Positions 1 to 6,009 of a stretch of DNA of 11,299 bases are shown in pieces. The notes beneath the pieces were generated by a model. That model worked only from the letters and a program-made list of their open reading frames with translations, had not been told where the DNA came from and ran no database searches. The DNA comes from an uncultured Clostridia bacterium (GTDB taxonomy: Bacteria; Bacillota; Clostridia; UMGS1810): positions 1 to 11,299 of the forward strand of contig CALGRC010000216.1 of NCBI GenBank assembly GCA_937959315.1, read 5' to 3'. Both the position numbers and the translations under genes were made by a program. Every line of letters starts with the position of its first letter. Within the stretch, counting starts at the first letter, position 1.

Positions 1-1203
1 TACGCAACCTTTGACAATCCAATTCTTAAACTTGTAAATGTGGAAAGTGTGTTGTCAATCTATGAGTCACTGTATCCGCTTGAAGGAACAAAATATATTT
101 TCTTTGATGAGGTACAGTATACAGAGAATTGGGAGCTCTGGATGAAGGTTATTTATGACAGCAAGAAAGATATTCGGATGGTTGCAACCGGATCGGCAAG
201 TCCTGTTTTGGAAAAGGGTGCAACAGACAGCGGAACGGGAAGATGGAGTGTTTTAAAAATACCAACTATGTCATTTTATGAATACTGTCGTCTTCTGAAA
301 CTGGATGAGCCGATGTTACAGGGCAACATACAGCTTTCCAAACTCGTCAGTCTGAGCAATGCGGAATTAGGGGACTTAATGGATAAGTTTACGCCTCTGC
401 AGAATCATTTTAATCGTTATTTGACGATTGGTGGTTTTCCCGAGCTTGTATTATCTGACGATGATGCATATGCGCAAAGAATGCTGCGGGAAGATGTGGT
501 GGATAAGGTAATTAAACGGGATGTGCTGACGTTGTTTAATATTCGCAGCCCTTTGCTGATGGAAAAACTGTTTTTGTATCTTTGTATGAATTCTACGGAG
601 ATTTTCAATGCAACCACAGCGGCAAAGGAATTGGAAAACACTTCGGTAGCAACGATTGAAGGGTATCTCGATGCACTTGAGATGTCCAATCTCATTTATC
701 TTGCTAAACCGATGGATGTCGGAAGCAAAGGGGCATTAAAGGGCAAGCCCAAAATATTTATTGCCGATGCGGCTATCCGTAACGCAGTGTTGATGGTTGA
801 TGATGTTCTTGCTGATGAAAGCGAGCTTGGCGCAATGGTTGAAACTGCGGTATATAAGCATATAGTATCTTTCTATCAGGGAAGTACGGCGCAGGTTGGT
901 TATTTCAGAAAGCTCCGAGACAATCAAAAAGAGGTAGATGTTGTAGTGGAATTGCCGCGTCAGAAAATTTTATGTGAGGTAAAATATCGAAATAATTCTC
1001 ATATTTCTGCTGCAGATGCTATTGCAGAACTGTGCAGAGATGAAAAGTCTAAAGTAACTGACGCCTTTTTGATAACCAAGCGGTTAGATGATTTTGGAAT
1101 TGCAAGGCATGAAACGGCTACGCCGATTGTACGCGTTCCCGCCATTGCATTTCTCTATCTCTTGGGTAAAGCGGAGGCAGAGGGAAGAAACGGAAAGATT
1201 TAA
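1..1203 (+). CDS. AAA-type ATPase with DUF4143-like C-terminal domain, 5' end cut by window
   Basis: The frame is open from base 1, so the GTG at 40 is not the real start; the N-terminus, including the Walker A loop, lies outside the window. The visible part starts within the ATPase domain. A Walker B-like motif YIFFDEVQY has its acidic pair at bases 106-111, followed by a sensor-like ATGSAS at about 184-201. The region from about 400 onward matches the DUF4143 pattern: GGFPE, a winged-helix-like stretch, then a conserved end with D (937-939) and E-x-K (976-984) in EVDVVVE...CEVKYR, which resembles a PD-(D/E)XK nuclease-like core. This is inferred to belong to the COG1373-type ATPases, whose cellular role is poorly known; some are discussed as toxin-like or DNA-associated. 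It ends at TAA 1201-1203 just before a terminator and is not part of the operon downstream. Confidence 0.85.
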   Translation, partial: YATFDNPILKLVNVESVLSIYESLYPLEGTKYIFFDEVQYTENWELWMKVIYDSKKDIRMVATGSASPVLEKGATDSGTGRWSVLKIPTMSFYEYCRLLKLDEPMLQGNIQLSKLVSLSNAELGDLMDKFTPLQNHFNRYLTIGGFPELVLSDDDAYAQRMLREDVVDKVIKRDVLTLFNIRSPLLMEKLFLYLCMNSTEIFNATTAAKELENTSVATIEGYLDALEMSNLIYLAKPMDVGSKGALKGKPKIFIADAAIRNAVLMVDDVLADESELGAMVETAVYKHIVSFYQGSTAQVGYFRKLRDNQKEVDVVVELPRQKILCEVKYRNNSHISAADAIAELCRDEKSKVTDAFLITKRLDDFGIARHETATPIVRVPAIAFLYLLGKAEAEGRNGKI

Positions 1204-1210
1204 TATAAGA

Positions 1211-1245
1211 AAAACAACGCTTGCAATCGCAGGCGTTGTTTTTTT
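1211..1245 (+). terminator. Rho-independent terminator of the ATPase gene
   Basis: The arms AACAACGC (1213-1220) and GCGTTGTT (1233-1240) pair perfectly. The stem extends inward by four more pairs (one T-G) to a 4-base AATC loop and is followed by a T run to 1245. It starts seven bases after the ATPase stop codon. The A run before the stem could let it work in both directions. Confidence 0.9.
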
Positions 1246-1258
1246 GCCCTGAACTGCA

Positions 1259-1287
1259 TTGAAAAATTTGGAACAGAGAGGTATAAT
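1259..1287 (+). promoter_or_regulatory. Sigma-70/SigA-type promoter
   Basis: TTGAAA (1259-1264) and a perfect TATAAT (1282-1287) are separated by 17 bases, close to the vegetative consensus. It lies right after the terminator and before a ribosome binding site and ATG at 1327, so it is well placed to drive that reading frame. Because the frame is broken by the insertion sequence, transcripts from here would run antisense into the transposase gene. Confidence 0.7.
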
Positions 1288-1326
1288 AAGATTATAAGGC
1301 GCTGTATGAAAGGCGGGGATAGATAG

Positions 1327-1407
1327 ATGAAAAACCATGAAAGGGTGAACGGAAAACTTTATCAAATTAATAAAAGGTTTTCCGATTTAAAAGAATCGGC
1401 TTTGTAA
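1327..1407 (+). pseudogene. 5' stump of a gene disrupted by the insertion sequence (26 codons)
   Basis: ATG 1327 follows a purine-rich AAGGCGGGG (1310-1318) at a good distance and has a consensus-like promoter upstream. It encodes a short charged peptide beginning MKNHERVNGKLYQINKRFSD. The stop codon TAA (1405-1407) is inside the left terminal repeat of the insertion sequence, so the original protein was presumably longer. No obvious continuation follows the right end of the element at 2578. The product is not recognised. It could alternatively be a genuine tiny peptide, but complete initiation signals and a stop supplied by the mobile element favour a truncated gene. Confidence 0.5.
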
Positions 1408-1420
1408 AGTTAACATGAAA
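1403..1420 (+). repeat. Left terminal inverted repeat of the insertion sequence
   Basis: It matches the inverted copy at 2561-2577 in 17 of 18 positions, the difference being one additional C at 1414. It supplies the stop codon of the interrupted frame at 1327. Confidence 0.8.
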
Positions 1421-1448
1421 AAATAGCACCCGCAATCAGCCAATTTGG

Positions 1449-2483
1449 TTATGCAACGAGCAAAAGCTCGCGTTTGCGCTTTTTGGACAGCTTGAGGCCG
1501 GCGCATTGAGCCGGGGTAAGGTTGTTCAAGGCGGAATGCGGGCGGACAAAGTTGTAGAAGAAGATAAACATGGAAATGAGGTTGTTCGCGGAAGCGAACG
1601 AAGAAAAGCCCTGCTTGGTTTTGTACCATGCCTTAAACTGCTTGTTAAAGCACTCAATGAGGTTATTGGTAATATCATCGTGGAAACTCTCTGCGCGGAT
1701 GTGTTTTACCCCATACAGCGTTTTAACAGGTATCTGGTAAGCAAAGTAGCGGTCGCTGACAATGGCCCGTGGTGTACCCATAGACTTGACAGCGTCCAGT
1801 ATGGAAAAGGCTTGTGGGCTGTCCCTGTGAGGGGAAAGATGGAAGCCGAGGACAAAGCGGGTTTCGCTGTCCAAAATGAGCCAGAGGTAGTATTTCTTGC
1901 CTTGTATTTTCACCACGGTTTCGTCGGCGTGCCACTCGTCAGAGTTGAAGTTGAGCGCCGGGATGAGCTGTATCGCAATGTTATGGAACATGGGGGCAAA
2001 GTTGGTACACCAGTTACTGATGGTGGTGTGGGAGACCCGGACATTCATCACGGTGCGCAGAATCAGAGCGATATTACGGAAGGAATTTTTGCCCAGGTAG
2101 AACATGGTCAAGGCCATGAGGATGACATGGACAGGGTAACGCATCCGCTTGAAATCCGTCTTACCGAACAGCCTGGACATGGATGGGGCTGAAACGGCCG
2201 TGGGCTTTGGCACAAACAGAGAATGGCTGCACTTCTTGTCACAGCAGGTGTAGTGGGCATAATGCTCCCTGTCGTGGTGCAGAAAAGTGGCTTTTCCGCA
2301 GACAGGGCAGGAAGGATATTCCTTTGTTCTGGGACGTCCAATTTCCCTGCCTGATTCTGGCGCCCATTGAAACCCGCAGCACTTACACAGGTATTTCTGG
2401 TGTCCATGTAAGTCTTTTCCATAACGATAAAAGTTCGTTTTGTTGTTGCACTTCGGACAGCAAATTTGGTATAATTTTGCCAT
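1449..2483 (-). CDS. DDE transposase, IS6/IS240-like, with two zinc-ribbon-like N-terminal motifs
   Basis: The 344-residue protein starts at ATG 2483, preceded by AAAGGAG (complement of 2494-2500) ten bases upstream; an in-frame start 16 codons earlier lacks this signal. Two cysteine clusters stand at the N-terminus: CCPKC (8-12) with CKCC (33-36), and CPVC (59-62) with CC and C (80-85). They look like zinc ribbons for DNA binding. A helix-turn-helix-like segment covers about 115-160. The RNase H-like core has WHADE (D187), VSDRY (D244) and NNLIECFN (E277), a DDE triad with 32 residues between the last two, as in the IS6/IS240 type. FYNFVRPHSALNNLTPAQ is the usual C-terminal motif. The frame is intact, so the enzyme is probably active. 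IS6-family members move by a replicative, cointegrate-forming route; applying that here is inference. The stop is TAA at 1449-1451. Confidence 0.9.
   Translation of the reverse strand: MAKLYQICCPKCNNKTNFYRYGKDLHGHQKYLCKCCGFQWAPESGREIGRPRTKEYPSCPVCGKATFLHHDREHYAHYTCCDKKCSHSLFVPKPTAVSAPSMSRLFGKTDFKRMRYPVHVILMALTMFYLGKNSFRNIALILRTVMNVRVSHTTISNWCTNFAPMFHNIAIQLIPALNFNSDEWHADETVVKIQGKKYYLWLILDSETRFVLGFHLSPHRDSPQAFSILDAVKSMGTPRAIVSDRYFAYQIPVKTLYGVKHIRAESFHDDITNNLIECFNKQFKAWYKTKQGFSSFASANNLISMFIFFYNFVRPHSALNNLTPAQCAGLKLSKKRKRELLLVA
2446..2475 (+). promoter_or_regulatory. Possible outward promoter of the insertion sequence, toward the hydrolase operon
   Basis: TTGCAC (2446-2451), an 18-base spacer and an extended -10, TGG followed by TATAAT (2468-2475), point to the right. 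The signal lies opposite the first codons of the transposase. A transcript starting near 2482 would leave the element at 2577 and reach the hydrolase start at 2608 with no strong terminator between. The -10 is perfect; the -35 matches moderately. Confidence 0.45.
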
Positions 2484-2557
2484 GAAGACCCGTCTCCTTT
2501 CGGGAGTACATTGTGTTTGTGGTAAAACCATTGTACCAGAAAGGCTGGCGGGTCTTC
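2484..2557 (-). promoter_or_regulatory. Long inverted repeat in the transposase leader, able to hide its ribosome binding site
   Basis: GAAGACCCG (2484-2492) pairs with CGGGTCTTC (2549-2557), nine perfect pairs. Further inside, CCTTTC (2496-2501) pairs with GAAAGG (2539-2544), GTACA (2506-2510) with TGTAC (2532-2536), and TGGT (2520-2523) with ACCA (2527-2530). On the minus-strand RNA the CCTTTC complement is the AAAGGAG ribosome binding site, and the outer stem ends directly beside the ATG. RNA started at the element's own promoter (near 2523) would lack the distal arms, while read-through RNA would fold completely. This is like the known protection of IS10 and IS50 from outside transcription. 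Confidence 0.6.
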
Positions 2558-2559
2558 AA
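2530..2559 (-). promoter_or_regulatory. Transposase promoter
   Basis: Read on the minus strand, TTGAAG (complement of 2554-2559), an 18-base spacer and TACAAT (complement of 2530-2535) with an extended TGG just before the -10. The expected start is near 2523, about 40 bases upstream of the transposase ATG and inside the inverted repeat 2484-2557. Confidence 0.55.
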
Positions 2560-2560
2560 C

Positions 2561-2577
2561 TTTCATTTAACTTTACA
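2561..2577 (-). repeat. Right terminal inverted repeat of the insertion sequence
   Basis: Inverted copy of 1403-1420 lacking one C. It lies just outside the transposase promoter, and 16 bases separate it from the ribosome binding site of the hydrolase gene. Confidence 0.8.
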
Positions 2578-2593
2578 GAACGTCTTATTATAC

Positions 2594-2600
2594 GAGGAGG
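2594..2600 (+). promoter_or_regulatory. Ribosome binding site that decides the hydrolase start
   Basis: GAGGAGG stands seven bases before GTG 2608. It fixes the start there, although the frame is open upstream into the insertion sequence as far as an ATG at 2440. Confidence 0.85.
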
Positions 2601-2607
2601 AATTGGT

Positions 2608-5600
2608 GTGAAAAAATTTATATCGGGAGTGCTGATGGCTTGCATGATGTTCGGCATGACGGTGCCGGGATATGCTGAAGAAGACTCTGCTAAAGTAGTA
2701 TTTGGTTCACCATCCCAATATTCAAATATTGATTGGGTATGGATCTCTTCAAACGAAAAAATCGAAAAAATGGGCGGCAGAGATGCCTTGCATTTGTCTC
2801 CCCAAGGAGACTGGTATTGTCGTTTGGCAATTTCGGATGAATGGCTATATGCTCCCAAGGGAACAGCGGTTGAAGTTGATGTTGAATATTACGATAAGGA
2901 AGAAAGTCATTTCGCAATCGTGTATGACAGTATCAACGGAAGAGAGGACGGAGGCGCAGAAAGCGAAACCGTTAAAATGACCGGCACCGGCGAATGGAAA
3001 AAGTACACTTTTTATTTTGATGATATGCGTGCAATCAACTCGGTTGAAGGCTATGATATGCGCATAGGGGTATATAGTGATACGGCGGGTACTTCGGCGG
3101 GGGATATCTACATAGGCTCTGTGGAGGTGCGAAAAGTATTTCCGCGAGAACCCGTAAGAGTTAATGTAACTTCTCCATATTATGGGAATATCTTTGGCGG
3201 CGCAGAGGAGAAAAAATTTGATGTGAGCTTTGAGAATCTTATCGATGACAAGCTGGATACGACTGTTACCTACAATATTGTGGATGAAGCCGGACAAATA
3301 ATAAAGGAAGGTGTTATTAACAGGACACCGGATATGGTGGCCGAAACAGTTCAGCTTGACTTCAGCGATATTACAAAATACGGTTTATATGAATTTAATA
3401 TTACTACTACTGTGGATTTTGAACTGAATGGCGAGAAAAAGCAAGCAGTTTCAGAAAAATGCATAGAATTTTCAGTAATTAATAAATCGGACATCAATGA
3501 AAGAAATCAAAACCAGAATGTATGTACTCATGGTGCAAGGGGTCTGTGGCCTGCAGAGCCTACACTTGATATTGCCGCGTGGGCAGGTTTCGGGGGAGTA
3601 CGAGATGAAATTATGTGGGAAAATATTGAAACAAGTAAGGGACAATATGCAATGCCAGAAGCTCAGCAGAATTTTATTGACGGACTGAGAGAAAGAAATC
3701 TCAAAATGTTATATATCGCAGCAGGAGCAAATCCATTATATGGTCTTTCGTGGAAGCAGTGGTTCCTCCAATTGCCGAATACTGAGGAAGCAATCAACGG
3801 ATACGCGAATTACTGCGGATGGTTTGCCGAGGAATATGCGGATGTTCTGCAGGGAATAGAAATATGGAATGAACCTAATACAGAAGCCGGAGATTGGAGT
3901 ATGCTTGGCGGAGAGCGTTATGCAGACGTGCAGATAGCGGCGTATAACGCTATCAAAAAAGTAAATCCGAATATTCCGGTTGTGGGATTTGGTGCAACAG
4001 GAGACTATATAGAATATGCAGAGCAGGCATATCAGAAGGAAAGCTTTAAATACGCAGACGCGCTTGCAAGCCATCCATATAACTGGGACGGTAATGCGTT
4101 TATTCCTGAAGATTATGTGGCGAGATTTGATAAAACAAAAGAATTTGATGAGAAATATGGTTCTACAACGCCGTATTGGTTCACGGAATTTGGACAGACA
4201 ACTGCGCAGGGAAGCGGAAAGCCGTTTGAAGGTACTGAAAGGATACAGATGCAGACTGCAATAAAACATTATGTAGTTGTGACGGGCGAAAATCTGGCGG
4301 AAAAGACATATTGGTACGATTTAATAAGCGATAATGTAGGAACGGATGACACAGAAGCCAACTTTGGTCTTGTGAAGTCCGCAAAAGAGAAGGAAAATCC
4401 ATTTGCTGCAAAGCCGGCGTATGTTGCCTTGGCCGGTTTAAACAAGTTTTTGGGCAATGCGGAATTTGTAGGTTCGATAAAAAAAGAGAAAGAATATTAT
4501 GCTTACAGATTCAGAAAAAACGGAGAAGATATAGCAGTACTTTGGGCAAATGACGGCAAGGAACAGAGCATTGGTCTTAATTTGGGCACCAATGAAGTTG
4601 AGGTTTATGATAAATATACCAATTCCGACGGAAAGATTTCTGGAACGGATGGAGTATTCAGTTTAGGAATTGGAACAGATCCGATATACATAAAGGGTAA
4701 TTTTGCTAACTTTGCATGGGCTGAACCGATTGTTTCACAGAGCGTTATGCTTGCAAACGTTATGCCCAACGATACATTCAATGTTGAATTGACAGATGCT
4801 TATGCAAGAAATCTTCGGGTTAGCACCGGCGAAGTGCTTGGCGTTGAAACGAATGTGGAGAATGTGAATGAAGGCAGCAAAACGGTTTCCTTTAAAACTG
4901 AAGATGAACTCCCGGCGACACTTTTCCCGAAAGTGGAAGCGTATGACGGCGATAAAAGAGTTTATGTATCCTTTACCGAATTACGCATTGTTGAGCCTAT
5001 CAGTATGGATATGAAAATTTCGCAGATTGAAGAAAGTAATCCTGACCAAATGCAGGTGGAGGTCACCGTTGAAAATAATTCTTATACGGAGGCGATAACC
5101 GGAACCTGCCAAATCGTCGATATTGACGGTGAGGAGTACCTTTCAAAAGAGGTTCCGTTTGGAAATCTGAAACCGGGGGACGCTGTTACATTGTTCCTTA
5201 ATCTCGGAACAATGACAAAGAGAAGAAATATGGATATTACCGTGCGCGCTGCGCTGGATTACGGATATGAACAGGATTACACTGAGCAAGTGGATTTTAC
5301 ATCAGCGGAATATACAGCCGCGAAACCTGTTATTGACGGAAAAATCAACAATGGAGAATGGACGGGAGTTTGGCTGACAGCAGATCAAAAGTCGAGGATA
5401 AAGGAAATAAGGCAATGGGGCGGCAAAGAAGACTTGTCGTTTGATTGCAACCTGATGTGGGATGAAGAAAATCTCTATATCGCAGTAAATGCTACCGATG
5501 ACATTTTCTGTCAAAATGAAACAGCATCAGGCTCATGGGCAGGCGACAGCTTTCAATTTGCGATTGAGGATAAACTTCATAACGGAAATTATACGCTGGC

Positions 5601-5955
5601 AGGCGGAGGTGTAGATAAGAATTTCACTGAGTTTTGCGCAGCGCTTGTAAACGGGGAGCCAACATTATATCGTTTTTCTTCCCAGCACCAGGCATGTGAA
5701 AATGGGATTGTTGAGAACGCAGAGATTGCGATAAAAAGAGATGGTATGCGTACTGTTTATGAAATGGCTGTTCCGTGGACGGAAATGTTTGGCGCAGGAT
5801 ATCAGTTTGATTCAAATAAGATTTTTGGCTATTCTATGCTTGTAAATGACAATGACGGAAATGGAAGAAGAGGCTGGATTGAATATAATGATGGTGTCGG
5901 AAGCATAAAAGACGGACAATTATTTGGTAAGATGTCGCTCCTGAAGAATGAGTAG
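2608..5955 (+). CDS. Secreted multidomain glycoside hydrolase, clan GH-A-like, with C-terminal CBM9-like domain
   Basis: GTG start; 1115 residues. Residues 1-23 are a signal peptide (KKF, hydrophobic core, cleavage after GYA). A beta-sandwich-like domain follows (about 25-173), then an Ig-like region (about 175-295). The TIM barrel runs from about 300 to 615: EIWNEPN with likely acid/base E422, HPYNWDG with H489, and YWFTEFG with likely nucleophile E527. These are hallmarks of retaining clan GH-A enzymes such as GH5, GH39 and relatives; the exact family and substrate cannot be assigned. A small beta domain (to about 705) is typical of such barrels. Two Ig/NEW3-like regions (about 708-795 and 798-895) precede a CBM9-like sugar-binding domain (about 905-1112: VIDGKINNGEW, LMWDEENLYIAV, YEMAVPW). 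There is no LPXTG, dockerin or SLH repeat, so it is probably released or held non-covalently. It is first in a likely three-gene operon, with the insertion sequence immediately upstream. Confidence 0.85.
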   Translation: MKKFISGVLMACMMFGMTVPGYAEEDSAKVVFGSPSQYSNIDWVWISSNEKIEKMGGRDALHLSPQGDWYCRLAISDEWLYAPKGTAVEVDVEYYDKEESHFAIVYDSINGREDGGAESETVKMTGTGEWKKYTFYFDDMRAINSVEGYDMRIGVYSDTAGTSAGDIYIGSVEVRKVFPREPVRVNVTSPYYGNIFGGAEEKKFDVSFENLIDDKLDTTVTYNIVDEAGQIIKEGVINRTPDMVAETVQLDFSDITKYGLYEFNITTTVDFELNGEKKQAVSEKCIEFSVINKSDINERNQNQNVCTHGARGLWPAEPTLDIAAWAGFGGVRDEIMWENIETSKGQYAMPEAQQNFIDGLRERNLKMLYIAAGANPLYGLSWKQWFLQLPNTEEAINGYANYCGWFAEEYADVLQGIEIWNEPNTEAGDWSMLGGERYADVQIAAYNAIKKVNPNIPVVGFGATGDYIEYAEQAYQKESFKYADALASHPYNWDGNAFIPEDYVARFDKTKEFDEKYGSTTPYWFTEFGQTTAQGSGKPFEGTERIQMQTAIKHYVVVTGENLAEKTYWYDLISDNVGTDDTEANFGLVKSAKEKENPFAAKPAYVALAGLNKFLGNAEFVGSIKKEKEYYAYRFRKNGEDIAVLWANDGKEQSIGLNLGTNEVEVYDKYTNSDGKISGTDGVFSLGIGTDPIYIKGNFANFAWAEPIVSQSVMLANVMPNDTFNVELTDAYARNLRVSTGEVLGVETNVENVNEGSKTVSFKTEDELPATLFPKVEAYDGDKRVYVSFTELRIVEPISMDMKISQIEESNPDQMQVEVTVENNSYTEAITGTCQIVDIDGEEYLSKEVPFGNLKPGDAVTLFLNLGTMTKRRNMDITVRAALDYGYEQDYTEQVDFTSAEYTAAKPVIDGKINNGEWTGVWLTADQKSRIKEIRQWGGKEDLSFDCNLMWDEENLYIAVNATDDIFCQNETASGSWAGDSFQFAIEDKLHNGNYTLAGGGVDKNFTEFCAALVNGEPTLYRFSSQHQACENGIVENAEIAIKRDGMRTVYEMAVPWTEMFGAGYQFDSNKIFGYSMLVNDNDGNGRRGWIEYNDGVGSIKDGQLFGKMSLLKNE

Positions 5956-6009
5956 ATTTGATAATCAAATATGTAAATATAATTTGAATTTGTAAGGAGG
6001 AGCAGAGAG

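Larger units (their letters stand above)
1403..2577 (-). mobile_element. Complete insertion sequence, IS6/IS240-like DDE type, about 1175 bp
   Basis: The element is bounded by imperfect inverted repeats: 1403-1420 (TGTAAAGTTAACATGAAA) and the reverse complement of 2561-2577 (TGTAAAGTTAAATGAAA), identical apart from one extra C. It holds one full-length minus-strand transposase gene with its own promoter. The ends resemble IS6-family ends in general character (TGT...AAAGTT) but are not identical to the textbook form, and the true tips may lie a few bases further out. No convincing direct target repeat flanks it: the 8 bases outside each end (ATCGGCTT and GAACGTCT) do not match. The element appears intact and has disrupted a small gene on the left while sitting in the leader of the hydrolase operon on the right. 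Confidence 0.85.

Noticed and set aside
1506..2192. Long plus-strand frame of 228 codons inside the insertion sequence
   Set aside because: It lies antisense to the transposase, has no domain I recognise and no good ribosome binding site; it is a shadow frame.
1395..2585. Target-site duplication around the insertion sequence
   Set aside because: The bases outside the two ends (ATCGGCTT and GAACGTCT) do not match, and shifting the boundaries by a few bases gives no convincing direct repeat.
2440..2607. Upstream extension of the hydrolase frame starting at ATG 2440
   Set aside because: It would begin inside the transposase gene and cross the IS end; it would bury the signal peptide behind 56 residues, while GTG 2608 has a strong ribosome binding site and starts exactly at the signal peptide.
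5956..5983. Small hairpin (ATTTGA/TCAAAT) and a TATAAT box between the hydrolase and the next gene
   Set aside because: The hairpin has six weak A/T-rich pairs and no T run, so it is not a terminator. The nearest -35-like TTGATA is only 14 bases from the TATAAT, too close for a normal promoter.
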